Source of the DNA: Campylorhamphus procurvoides
Taxonomy: Eukaryota > Chordata > Aves > Passeriformes > Dendrocolaptidae
DNA length: 64,000 nt
NCBI GenBank assembly: GCA_013396655.1
Contig: WBMV01004760.1
Coordinates: 688,046 to 752,045 of the forward strand
Reading direction: 5' to 3'
Part shown: piece by piece, positions 27,831 through 40,580 of the stretch
Layout: each line of letters starts with the position of its first letter
Numbering within the stretch: the stretch's first letter is position 1
The notes under the pieces: model-generated
Told to the model about the DNA's origin: nothing
The model's input: only the letters and a program-made list of their open reading frames with translations
Databases searched by the model: none
Program-made: the position numbers and the translations under genes

Positions 27831-27859
27831 TTTATTTTATTTTATTTTATTTTTATTTT
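27829..27859 (+). repeat. (TTTTA)n microsatellite
   Basis: A run of TTTTA pentamers, about six copies with one extra T, directly following the second copy of the 91-bp duplication. Confidence 0.9.
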
Positions 27860-30800
27860 GGGGATGTCTGTGGAATGTCCCAGTAGGTTTCTGCTACAAC
27901 TAAATCATAATGAAAAAGCAGGAATTATGTTCCCTTTGATGCCTCTGCTAGATTTTCTGAGTGAAGATTAGTTTTTCCCCAAAGGATCTGGGTACAATTT
28001 GTAAGCATAGCAATAGGGCTGGGTAAAGCGTCTTCCATGTGGAATGTATAGTTACTGCTTTCCATGAAGGTGCTACAGGTATTTTTTATAGACATGTCCT
28101 GTTGCTGCTCTGAAGAATATGTGGGGAAAAAAATTATATTCACCCTTATTTTATGTTATTCACAGCATCCTTTTCTTCAGGGACAGGCAGAAGGGAGAAG
28201 TTTCTGTCTGCATGTGCCTCTATGTAAATTCATAAACATGTTAAAGGCTTCTGCACTCTTAGACCAACACTTGGGCCAGTTTGGTCCTGTTAATAGACGT
28301 TTCCTCAGTGAGAGGGCTCCCTGAAAACCATGGAGGAAGGAAGAGTCAGATGTGTAATATTGTAGCCATGGGGAATGTGGCATAAAAGTTTCTGAAGAGG
28401 GATGGAATACTAGAAATACGTGAGGGTTATATGAAATATCAAAATACCAACACACAGACTTTTGAAATTAAATATTTTTTGACTTACAGAAATATTTACT
28501 GTAAACAGTGCAAATGTCTGTTTCTTTCAAAGGCACTGTTAGGGCACCAATACAAACCTGTAGGTTGGATAGGGGGCTTAATTTTGTGCAGGATACTTAG
28601 CTAAGAAAGTTAGAGCTGAATAGAAGAAACAGAAAGGACATCAAGAATCAATTTCCACTTCATACATTGTGAGCTGGTCTCATCAGTTGAGCTGGGATTG
28701 AAGAACATTGGGTGTAAAAGCTGTACTTTTTCTCATTGTACTTGCAAGTAAAATGTACAATATTATGTTAGAAAGGAGATAAAGATTTGTCCATGGAGTG
28801 GGTGATATCACATACTGGAGCTGACTGGATTCCTTAATCTGAAAACACTTGGACCGAAAAATGATGCCTGGGATCCAGAAGACTTATACCTTGGAAAACC
28901 AGAAGTGGGGAGGCAGAAGATGGGCTATTGGCTTTGTTTACTGAACAGGAAACCCCTGTCTCCAGGGCTTCTGAGAGTGAAGCTGCTTTACCCATGGGGC
29001 TGGCAATAAATCAATCTCATCATTTTAGCTGGTTCTTTTCCCTCCCAGCCAGGGATTCAGATTACCCAGCTGTATCCCTACTGCAAAGCATTGTTATCAG
29101 TTGTGGAACGAAACCCTATCATGAGAACTTTATTTGACCTACCACTATAGATGTGGCTCAAGAGTCCCAGTCTAGAGACCCATTTCACATGCAGCCAAAA
29201 TGTGGCTTAGGATAAAAAAAACGATAAGCATGTATAAATCTTTTAAAGACAGTAAAGAAAAAATCCAACTCAAACAAGGAAGCTCTTATAACTAATGAAT
29301 TAAGCATCTAGTGCTCTTAGTGAGCATGAATTTGGACCTGAAGTTTAACTGAGCTTAGTTTGAATCCATTAAAATTATCCCATTAAAATGAAAAAAACCA
29401 ACTCACTGATTTCACTGGCCCTTTACTTATGCGAAAGGGAAATAATAAGAAAGTGATGTTTTAACATCTACAAAATCTTTTTACAGGAAAAAATTATCTT
29501 GTGAGAAAGCAAGCAGCAGTAAACCAGATCTCAAAGGAATGGTAGGCTTGTACCGCATTTTGGGGGAACCTGCACCAACAGATTTGTTGGGAATTTTTTC
29601 ATAGGCTGTAAGAAAGGTAAAATTAATGTTTTAACTCTGAGTCATTCAGTGAATATGGAGTACTGGAGTAAGGAGGATGTGCAGTGACTGCTGCATGGCT
29701 GTATAGAGTCAATTGATCAGACAGTTTGGATGTAGGTAGCAGAAGATTAATATAATAAATTTAAGACCCCTGGTTTACAACTTTTTGCATGCTACCAGTT
29801 AGCTCTGTACTTTCTAAAGCACTATGGAAATGTGTATGAGAATGTTTTAGAGTATCTGGGACTGCAGGAAAAAGCCAAAAATATTATGCTTGGATCTTTT
29901 TAACAGTCTGTGAAAGAAATTTAGTTTTTATAGAGCTTTTTGATTTTTGTTTTAAAACTCTGACCAAAAGCTTTAAACTTTTGTACCTGGAGAAAAAGTG
30001 GTATAATTTTCTCTGTTCTCCTTCTCCAACCCACCCTCTTGCCCCCCCATGCCACAACACCACATCCTGAATATGAAAACAAGTCGGTGATGTAAGTCAC
30101 TGATTGCTTGTAAAAGGCCAGAATAAACTGCAGACATCAAGGGCCATAATCCAGCCAGTTGGTGCCTTACTTTCCAAGGAAAGAATCCAAGATGGCACCT
30201 CAAATGACAATTGTTACACTTGAGTAAGTAATAATGTATGTAACGGTATGGTAGAAATACATTTTAAATTCCAGTGTTGTCAAGGAAAAATGTGCATTGC
30301 ATTAGTGGAACATCCTGTGATTTGCAGTGGGGCACTTCTATCCACATTACTGAATACCAGAGGACCGAGAGTGTCTGTCAGTTCTTATCTAGTTCCTCAC
30401 AGCTGTATTTAAGCAACTAATACACATTTCTCTAAACAATTTGATTTATAGGCGAAGTTGGCCACTGAGAAGTAAAGTTTTCCTGAAGGGTAGGAGACAT
30501 GTCATTCTTCTTCGGTTTAGTGGGGAGATCAGGAACGTCCGGCTCCTGTCGTGCCTTTTGGTGTTCAGTATTAACCATTTTAGTCTCCATACTTGTGAGT
30601 CCTTTTAGATGTATAATATATTCTTTCCTTTCCTAAATATTTATTTTCATGAAAGAGGGAAGTGCTTTTAGTACTTTTATTCTAGTTACTTTCATTAACT
30701 CTTTGATAGTCTTTCTTGATTTTAAGTAGAAAAATAAAGGAATTTGACTTATATTTATTTTTCTATTTTGGAACCTTAGTTTATTAAGAACTGTAATTGT

Positions 30801-31984
30801 CTCACCTAAGGGTCTTTCCTTCACTCCCTTCAAAAGAATGACTGAAAATTGTATTCCAGATGTGTATCTTTTCGCACTTCTCTAAGCACTTTTTACCCTG
30901 GGTGTTTCTGGGTTTGTTTGTGGGGTTTTATTTATTTTTGTTTTTAAATCTGGTTCCACATAAGGTCATATATTAGGTTACTAATGCTCTGAGGTTGAAT
31001 GAGTGTAAGCTGTGTGACATACCTTAGATATTTCCCCAGAATGACTATTAGACTCCAAGCCACACAGAGCAGTACCTTTAATGAACAGCTGCAGTTTTTG
31101 TGATTGGTGCCCGCAGCTTGGGAACTCATCCTGTAATTGTGCATCACAACTACCCTCTGTGGGCATAAGTGTGATAACTGTGCCTTCCTGATGAATTGAG
31201 AATGAGGTGGTTGCAGCAGTGTTTTCATAGAAGGAATCATCAGCCATGGCACCATTCCTGCCCTCCTTTCATACAACTGAAACACACTAAGTTATCAGTG
31301 TAAGGACTGGATCAGATACAAGATAAATCTATTTTTTTTTTTTTGGTCCTGGTCAGTAGAAAAAAAAAACAACCGAAAACAAACACAAACACACCTTAAA
31401 GTAAAAAAATATGAGAATTGGTGCATGAAACAATAAAATTAGGCAGAGTGTTTTTCCTGAGGATCCTGTCTCAGGTTTACCAGTGGGTGACTTTAGGGAT
31501 GTTTTGACCAGGAAATAGCAGATAATATTGTCATGTTTAGAAGCCATAGAACTTATAATCAATAAAGCATTTAAAATTTTTGGGCCCTTATTTTGGAGCT
31601 GAGAATCACCCTAGATCCTTGAGCTGTGCAACTTCAAATGTCATGTTAAGAATTTTTCCTTTTGTGGGGCTTTTAAGCCTGTTGCCTAATAATGTCCTCT
31701 TCAGCTGTGAGAAACAGTGAACAATAGTTTCCAGTTCACCTTCTCTGTAGCATTTATGGTCTCTTCGTTTTTCAATAGTGAGTTTTCCAAGCTGAAAACT
31801 CCTGCTTAAAATTCTGCCTTTCCTTGCTGCAGATACATTTGAGTTGTTTGTCTTTCTTAACTGGGAGAGTAGATTCTTTTCAAATTATTTTTAGCACATC
31901 TGGCAAGTTTTGTCTAGCAATTCTTTTGTGTGCTTTGTACTAAATATTAAGAGAAATAGGTTTTATATATATTTTAAATTAAAA

Positions 31985-32715
31985 TATCATAGAAAACAGG
32001 TACAGAAAGGATGTGATGGTATCTTTTAGTGCATCCATAGTCCAAAGTGAGTATCAATTATCCCACTGTTGTTTCTGAGAGAAGTTTGCCTAGTTTGCTT
32101 TAGTGACATATATAATAACCTTGTTCATAATTCACTGCCCACAGGTATTAAAATACTTCTCTATTAACTTAGCCTCTTTTCCATAATTTCAGGCAGTTAT
32201 TTCTTGTCTTATCCACACTCTACATAGTGAACTCACTTTTCCCCCCTCATCCTCTGTGATTGCCTGTAACTGCAAATGCATATCATATTCCTTAATGTTC
32301 CCTTCTTGAAGCTGATAGACCCTAATTCTTTCAATCTTACCAGAGAGGTTATGTTTTCTAGTTTTCTTATTGTCCTTGTTGCTTTTCTTTGTAGTCTTTC
32401 CAGTTTGTTCACATCTTTGAGTGGATAAAATTGGATCCAGTTCTCCTGCTGAGATCTTGCCAGTGCCAAAGAAAACAAAAGGATTACTACTATATATACA
32501 TCTCTCCATAGTGTGTTTCTTGCAACAACATGACACTGTTGACTTGTCACCTTGGTGTCTTGATCCTTTTCTTTAGTAGAAAAAGACAACTTCTTAATCA
32601 GTTATTTCTCTTCCTGGATTTGTGGAGTGGAGTCGTTCTGCTGGAGTGCATGACCTTGCCTCTCTCCATATTACACAGCATGATGGTTTTCCCTGCTCAG
32701 GTCTCAGGTTTGGCA
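31985..32715 (-). mobile_element. Old CR1-type LINE, ORF2 C-terminal part and 3' end
   Basis: Read on the minus strand, the open frame ending at 32233 contains VTSQQCHVVA, then VNKLERLQRKATRTIRKLEN, then LVRLKELGSISFKKGTLRNM. This is the conserved order of the CR1 ORF2 C-terminus (SQQCA.VA, K.D...LERVQRRATK, ERL+ELGLFSLEKRRLRGD). The plus-strand left end, with atcatagaa at about 31987 and a following segment ending tgcatccatagtcc, matches the reverse complement of the CR1 3' end. Upstream in the element, near 32670, a gcaaggtcatgcact stretch matches the CR1 segment that reads GCAAGGTCCTGCAC. Frameshifts show it is dead. The plus-strand frame at 32530-32721 and two minus-strand frames here are shadows of it. 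Its coding divergence suggests an older insertion than the copies at 34.2-34.5 kb. Confidence 0.85.
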
Positions 32716-34240
32716 AGATAACTTGAAGTTCCACTTTTGGTGGTTTTGTACTGATTCCTTCTGCAAATTTGTAGCCTTAGTCTTTGGGGTTATTAAAGAG
32801 TTGAATATCATATAACCCTGCAAAATTCCATTTTTTTTTTAAACATCCTTCTAGTTTAACAGTGAAGTGTTGGTGGCTCACCACAGTTTCCCAAGTAGTT
32901 TGGCATGCATGTTACGTTGCTTTCATTTGGCTGATATTTTTCTTTAGCTTGGTTGTGTGAATATTTTGAGATTTGTACCAAATATAACTGCTGCTCCTCT
33001 TCTTCAATAAAGTCAATTGCTCTGTCATATGAAAAAATTAAATAGATATAGTTTTTAGGAAAGTTCACATTGATTATTCTAGGTGTCTAAACATAGTCTG
33101 AAGATTACTTGGTCCAGTAAGTCTCAGAGTCAAAAATGGCATCCATATTTTTCCAATATACCTTTTTTTTCCCTACCTTGTTAAGATCAAAATTATTTTT
33201 GTCATTTCCTAATTTTTTGTATCACAGTTGTTCCCCAAGAGTTCTCAAAAGCACTTTTGTTTTCCACAGTTCTGAGATTTTATCTGCCATTTCTATTCCT
33301 AGATCAAAATTCACTCTTACCTAGCCAATAAAAAAACATCCCAGTGTTAATTGTATGAGCTGTTTGATCAGCACTACCATTGGGTAAAGACAGATGTAAA
33401 GGAGCACCAGCCTTTTGGTGGTCTTGGCATAATCATTTAAAAAATTCACAGCTGTGTAAGAGAGAGTAAGCTTAATATAGAGGAAAGCCTCACTCAGTAT
33501 AGCTTTAGGAATTTTGTTTGTATGGGAGTTTATTCGTGACATTCTTTTAACAGCTTGCAAGTAAAGAGGGATAATGCTGTCTCATCTAGTATAAAATGTT
33601 TAGACATTAGAAAGCAATAGGACATTAGAGAGTCCATTTCCTAATTATGATAGTTAAAGATCCCTATGGGGTTTGATGTCCACCAGCATCCAGTGACTTT
33701 AGCAAAGACAGGTGGAAAAGGATGGGGGAAATATAGTTGTAGCCTCAGGCAGATACTCAGCCCATGCAGCTGTTTCATGCATTCTGGCAACATGACTCAG
33801 TTAAAATCAAATAACATTCCTTATGCCAATATTTCTTACCTGCATATGAAACCAGTTGTCTTTCATTTTGCAAAAACATGATAATTCAAAGAGCATTAAA
33901 AAAATGTACTGTTTCTCACACAGAATTTATATCTTGCAGCTGCACACTAATCCAAGAGAAATGGAGTAGAGTTTCACTTTATCAGCCAATCATAACTTTA
34001 AACTGTTTTTACAATTCATCGTACAGTTTTTAAAGCCAGATTTAAGTCTGTATATGAAAAATAGTCTACTTGATGTATGAAACCATAGATTAGTCAATAT
34101 GTATTTAAAGAAGTACTTCGGTAATAGCAGAAGAATGACTTCAGAGACTTTATGGACTAAACTCTGAACGATACACATGGAATGTAAGTGTTATGCCATC
34201 AGTACATTTAGGACTATATCTGAAAGGAGTAGCTGAAAAA

Positions 34241-34362
34241 TATAGAATCATAGAATATGTGGAGTTGGAAGGGACCCAGCAGGATCACTGAGTCCAACTC
34301 CTGGCCCTGTGCAGGACACCCCAAGCCTCACACCATGTGCCTGAGAGCGTTGTCCAAATGCT
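34241..34362 (-). mobile_element. CR1 LINE, short 3' end fragment
   Basis: The plus strand reads tatagaatcatagaatatgt, then gttggaagggacc, a segment ending gagtccaactcctgg, and accatgtgcctgagagcgtt. This is the reverse complement of the avian CR1 3' untranslated region with its ATTCTATGATTCTATG-type terminal repeat. The element is 5'-truncated at about 120 bp, the usual state of bird CR1 copies. Similarity to the family consensus is high by eye. Confidence 0.93.
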
Positions 34363-34440
34363 TAGTTAATGAGCTAAAATAATCTCTGTTCCTGGTACTC
34401 TTTTACAACTGTCATATTTCGATTATTAGTCTATCCCATG

Positions 34441-34525
34441 TCATGGAATGATAGACTTGTTTAGGCTGGAAAAGGCCCCTAAGATCACTGAGTCTGACTG
34501 TTAACCCAGCACTGACACTAATTGA
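34441..34525 (-). mobile_element. Second CR1 LINE 3' end fragment
   Basis: The plus strand reads tcatggaatgatagacttgt, then ttaggctggaaaaggcccct, then aagatcactgagtctgactg and ttaacccagcactgac. This is the reverse complement of a CR1 3' end of a different subfamily from its neighbour (a ggctggaaaagacc type rather than ggagttggaagggacc). It is 5'-truncated and more diverged. The two copies lie about 80 bp apart in the same orientation, so they are separate insertions rather than a duplication. Confidence 0.85.
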
Positions 34526-34961
34526 AAACTTTAGCTTTCACACCCATATTTTTGGTTGTTCTTCAGCAGTCTTTTTATTCTCTACTGGCTCTGATAAACT
34601 TTTTAATGTGTGAAAAGGGCTTTTTGTATTCTTAGAGGGTTATGATACTTCAGAAATTAGTCATGTGGTTGTACAATAGAAGTTACAGTGGTGACAGCGT
34701 TGGTGACTGTCATGATCTCCATTTACACAAAACCTTTCAATATACTCAAACCTAGGTATGCCCTCAGGTACTGTTTTGCTAACAAGCTCAAAGGGTGATT
34801 TAGAACAGACAGCCCCCAGGAATAAAAACTATTCAAGCTTTACACCTATTTCATCCTTTAAAATTCCATTTATTATGCCAGATAGATTTTTTAGTTGATG
34901 CCAGTTAAGATATTTGTCTATTTTTGCTGTCATCAAGCTGTTAAACATTACTATTTAGCTT

Positions 34962-35020
34962 TTTTTTTTTTTTGGTATGAAAAAAGCCTTTCCTATTTCA
35001 ATTTTTTTTTTTTTTTTTTA
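34962..35020 (+). repeat. Two poly-T tracts
   Basis: Uninterrupted T runs of more than ten bases at about 34962-34974 and 35002-35020, separated by about 28 bp. They could be minus-strand poly-A tails, but no retroposed body was recognised to the right. Confidence 0.7.
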
Positions 35021-38000
35021 GAAGTAGCTTCCTGCTATAACAATATTTTCTGGGGGAAAAAGTCAAGAATACCTAAATACCTAAAACAGGTTTTACAAGT
35101 TAGCAATTCTGCTGTAATTAGTCTTCAAGCTACTTCTGGTTCCATGGATTTCAAACTATCAGAGTTTACTGTTTTGTGAAAAATATGTTTTACTTTGTTT
35201 GGACATGCTTGTCATAAGTTTCTCAGTATATCATTATACTTTAAAACCTCCCACTGGCAGTGTCTGGAAGGAAAAAATATAGTGTAAACTATAGAAGACC
35301 TAATGGCAGCTTCCTGCCAACGTTCATTCTTGAGTCAACAATGTTTGTTTTTGTTTTTGCTTTTGTGAAAATATGTCACAGTCTAGTCTTTCATATAAGT
35401 TTGCTATTTTTTTATCAGCCTAGTAAAACATATATCCACATCTTCTACTTTCCCCTATTTTTTCTCCTTTTCATTCCATGATATCTGTGTTTCTGGTCGT
35501 ACCACCAGTGAGTGTTTGCACACATAAATTACACACCTAAAAACACTCATCACTAGAAAATTTATTGCTTCTAATATCTTTCTCATGAACAGTTGTGTTT
35601 ATTTCTGAGTTGACTTCTCTGGTAAAGACAGCAATGCTCTTAGCTTTGGTTCAGTTCTTTGTTTTTTCAAGACTTTAGATATTATAGTGTATATGGGACC
35701 ATGTGGGCTTTCAACCATGAGCCTGTGCTGGGAATATTAAAATGGTTTTAGTTTATAAATGCAAGACTGAGTAAAAATAATAGCAGATTGCTATCTGTAT
35801 TAACTCAACTACTTGTACCCTGCTGAAGGAAGGGGCAGTACCTGGGTGCAGAATGTATCCTCTTGGCAGGCTATTATTGGCTTTTAGTTGTTCCCTTTGA
35901 AACCCTATTTGGAGAAGGCAGGGAGCAGGGAGGAAGGTTGCTGTTCTTTAAGATCAGGAACTTGAATCTTCTTTCCTGTGTCCAGGAAACTTATGTTATT
36001 TGGTTTGGGAAATCTTTTATCTTCTGTGCCTCCTCTTGGCACCTGAACTATTAACTCTAGTTAATTAAAGGAGGGTCTACAGATGCTGTCCTGGAAAAGT
36101 AGATGCTCTTCTTTTCTCTCTAAAAAAACCGCCAAAACAAACCCGAGAACTTCCTTAAACATTCTTTACCAGTATTTTGTGGCTTTTTAAAAAATATGAA
36201 ATACTTGCTGATTTGTAGTATTAGAACAACATGGTAGTTAATAGAAGTTATTTATATTAGCTCATGTTAGTGTAGATTTATAGCAGTGAGGGTTGCTCTC
36301 TTGTAATGGCTGATTTTCCCTCCTCTTGAGGTAGAATGTTGTATAAGATGACATGAAATAGCACGAAAGATTAAACTATATTCATAATGCAATACAGTAG
36401 GATAGCAGTTGTTCAAACAACTTGTATCACACTACATTTGTCTGGGTGACTCAGGGGTTGTGTTATGAGGAGTCACTGTCAGACAGGAAGACACGGACAG
36501 CAGAGAAGTTTGGATAACCAGGATCATACTCTGTGTATTTAGGTTTTTTGTTGACCAAATCCATTTTATGTAGAAAGGCTATATTTCTTTTTTGTTCATT
36601 TATAGAAACCCTCTGTAAGATTGTGATATAACACAAATTTACTGAACAGATGTTGCATTATAAGCCATTACTTTTGATCTTGCCACAAACAGTAGATTTT
36701 AGAAAAGTGGCACCAGCACTAAAAAGACCCCAGACTGAAAAAGCCAACTTAGAACAAGACAATTGTTGATCTCTACTTTTGAATAATAATTTTATTTACT
36801 CGTTGTGAACACTGTTTCTTAAAAGGACAAAAAAAAAAGGAAACCCCTTAATTTTTAAGTACCCAGCTCTCTTCCTAGATAAGAAAATATTCTAAACACA
36901 TCTTATATGTATTTACTAACCCTGAACACTGTTTTTCTCAGTAACCCTTGTACAAATCAAGAGCAAGAAAAATCCAAATTTCAGTAAAAAATGCCTGCAG
37001 TTGTCTAAGCTGCGTTGCCTAAATGAATGAGAGTTATTGAAATCTCCTATAGTCTCTTTTGCTATGTAGGTGTTTCCTGTGGAATTCATTGTGGAGAAGG
37101 GAAGGAATTTAGGCATCGTTTATGTGCATATGTGTGTACCCAGTAAAGTGATTTTGGAGGTCTTATTATGCATCAAGAAACTGGAGAAATTAGATATTTG
37201 GAAATGGAAATTGGTGGTCTTCCAGGCAATATCGGATCTAAAAGTGCTAAATCCTTTAATAAATAAACCTTGATTCAGACTGGAATGTCTTGGCTTGATC
37301 TTAAAGGTGATATTATGAGGGACTTGTAGCTGTTGACTAGCCTCAAAGATAATTATCTACACATTCCAGTCTTGTTCTGCCATCAGCAGTGTCTGAGGCC
37401 TAAGTGGAGCAAATGTTAGTTCCACTAGAAATGTATTTTATTTAGACTATCCTTGTTCCCAAAGATTTAAAAAATATTTGTATCTGACTGGAAATGCAAA
37501 GAATAAAATAAATATGTGACCTCCTTCTTAGGAGTCCTCTGTGCTTGACACAGGAGTCATAATTTCAGCTATTATGTCTATTGTAGATAGTTTAATATCT
37601 GTGACATTGTATGTTTTGAGCACAGTTATATTGTTAATGTCACTACTTTCTTTGGGCTGTAGATGAAAGAATAAGTTTTTCTTTGCTGAATATTTTGGAG
37701 GGAACATCCCTTAACACATCAATACAATGTAAGTTTCATTTCCTGTATCATGTACTGGTGCTAATTTAATTTTTATTCTGAAACAGAATATATGCAATTT
37801 AAACACGAGAGAGTCATGTTCCAGTGTCAAGCATCTTGAAATGGATGGAAATGCTTTTCTGCCTTAAAAAACTGGAACCTTAGTTCATACTTCATAGCTG
37901 TTAACTTAATACAGGATAAATCTAAGAATTCTTTGTTTCCTAAGTTCTGCTGGCACAAGTGAAATACAAATGTGATTCCTTTAAGGACTGCTGGATATAG

Positions 38001-40235
38001 CAGAGACTTTTGTAATACAGCTTATCTGTGGGACAAAAGCTGTACAAAGCAAAAGAAAGAAAGGATTAATTTATAAATACATTTAAATAGGTTTTTTTTG
38101 TAAACACACTCTAATACAGTTTTGAGGTGTCCTCACTTGTGGAATTGTGTGTTCCATGGATAGGAACTCCAGACCTTAACAAATACTTCAAATGTACAAC
38201 TTGATGAATACATAGTGGTGTCTGTTCTCTGAAACCAAGCCTGTCTTTGGGAGAGAGGGAGTTAAGAATAATACAAGATAAGTCCCAATGAGAGTTATTA
38301 TATGGAATATACACAGTGGAAAGTGAGTTAGTTTACATGAAAGGTCAAGCAGATCCAAAATAAAGTTCTCATCAAGGCCAGTTTAATCCTCCCTTCTGTA
38401 AGTTTTGTTAAGTCCTATCACTTAGCCTGTGGTCTTAATGCTCATATATTTTGCCTCAAAATAGAGTGAATAACATCAGCTTGTAGATCTGCATGTTTTC
38501 TGTTTATACTCTCCTGCTTGTTCCCTCACATGGGAAGAGGCTTGAGAGTCTCAGAAGGAAAACAAAACTTTTAGCTGAGAAATAAAAGGGAGCTTCTGTT
38601 ACTTAAAAATTCTGACACTGCCTTTCCTTTTTTCATCTGGTGAGAAATAATATTGTTCTCATAAAAATTTGTCTAATGTATTTTGCTTACAAAATATTTA
38701 TAGCAATATAAATATGCATAGTTTTTATGAAGCCCATTGCTTTGGTATCTAAATAATGCCCAAACAAGAACAGCTGAATAGTAAAATATTTAGTAAATTT
38801 CACAGACCGATTATTATGGTTAAGGCCAAGGATTTATAGTACAATTTCTCTTAGTTTTCTTATTATAAACTGATTATTGCTTAATCTATATGGACAATTT
38901 CTTCATAGTACCTAAATAGAATTTCTGCATCCAATGAGGCTGTCTTTCATGAGGATTCCCACTGTAATTTAATGTGAAATGTAATTTAGGAAGCACAAAA
39001 GCTCTACCTGAATAAAGTCAGTTGCTGTCCATCAGTATTTGTTCCTGCAGATGGCAAAAAATGCTTGTAATCACTGAGCTGCCTTACCCAGGGTCTTGAG
39101 CACAACACCCACAGAAGGGCTGAGCAATAACTCCTTGGTAATAGCTGGGAAATCTCTGGACTTCTGGAGGGAAGATCTGTTAGAATATTTCAACTGTCAG
39201 ATCTTTGGGCTGAGGAGGGAAAAAGGCAAAGACGTTTAGGTAAGAGACTGCTGAGCAGAATGTAGAACTGAAGTGCTCCAGGAATAATACGGTGAAATGT
39301 TCCAATTTGACCTAGACCAGCAGGATGGGAAGATGAATTGGAAGAGGGAGAGCTGGCTCAGCAAATTCTGGGAGTTACTGAAGAGGCAGCTCTGGGATAT
39401 TTGCTTCATCAGAAGCCAAAAGGGAGTAGAAAGGACACAGAAAATTGAATTGCAGAGCATTATAGTGCAGGGAGTTCTCGTGGATAGCTGTGACAGGGGA
39501 GAAGCAACTGAATTCATTGAGCAGAGAGTGAAGCACCATTTTCTGCTTCCTCTTTCTCTTATTTCCTTGTGCCTGGTAGATGTTGGGATGAGTGCTCTGG
39601 AACAGCCCAGTAATAACCTTATTATTGTAGTCATCTGCTCCCTTTTCAGTTCAGCAAAACAAAATCTGTCACTCAGTGGAAATGCATATTTGGCTGGAAT
39701 GTCATTAACTATGGTTGGAGACAAAAAGTTTAGCTGCTGGAACTCTGAGTTACAATATTTGCATTTTTATAGTTGCTCCAAATTCTCATAAACTGATGTG
39801 ACGGAATTGAAGTCTTTGTTTTCTTTGTAAATGAGGCAAAAGTTTAAGTGGCAGCTCTTTTTCTTCATTGGGATATCCTCACTGAACTTTGTTTTGGTTC
39901 AGTGACAGTCAGACAATGTGGGTTTGTTGCTTAGAAAAGAGCAAGTTCTGTAGCTCAGCCTCTTTGTTATTAAAAAAAAAAGGTAACTGTTTCTGAATTT
40001 CATAGAGAGGTAGAGATAAATTTTTCAGGAGCTAACCTTGAGTAAAACCATTGTCAGGAAGTCTCTTGCTTCCTTTTCCTTCCTTCAAAGAGTGATTGAG
40101 AACAATTTTGCAGTCTTGGAAGGACAGGATTCTTGGGCTGTCATCCTACCCTTTTCAGTGGTTATCTCCCCCACCTGATTTTCTTCTCCCCTGTCTATAA
40201 TCAGAACAAACCATTCCTACAGAGTCTCTTTGCTG

Positions 40236-40580
40236 CATCACCTGTGTGTGTGTGGTACTGCCCATGCTGTCTGTGTGCCTGTACCCTGCAGCACTGCAGG
40301 GTGGCTGTGCAGCTCCGGGTGAGCATCTGTTGAGGGGCTGCTGGTCCCTCCTGAGCTGCTGCTCCTGCAGCGTCCCCGGGCTCTGGCATTGCCCTCTTGG
40401 CTCTTGCCCAGAGCTGCTCTCAGGGGCAGCAGGCTGGGCTGCCCCCTCAGCTCGCACAGCTTCTGTTTCTGGAGCCTGCTGTTGAGTTCAGTTCAGCATC
40501 TGCTCCTCCTGCCCATAGGGAACGTCCCTCTAGCATGTTGAGTGTGGGAGGGCACCATGACCTGGGCCTGATTTCCCCAC
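40236..40580 (+). other. GC-rich patch within AT-rich intron
   Basis: This stretch is clearly richer in G+C than its surroundings and contains several CpG dinucleotides and an exact hairpin (accctgca/tgcagggt, 40283-40302). Overlapping open frames on both strands (such as 40155-40457 minus and 40246-40485 plus) are a consequence of the composition, and I recognise none of them. It may be a solo LTR or other retroelement piece, but I could not identify the terminal motifs. Confidence 0.4.

Noticed and set aside
32530..32721. Plus-strand 63-codon frame
   Set aside because: It is the opposite-strand shadow of the old CR1 copy.
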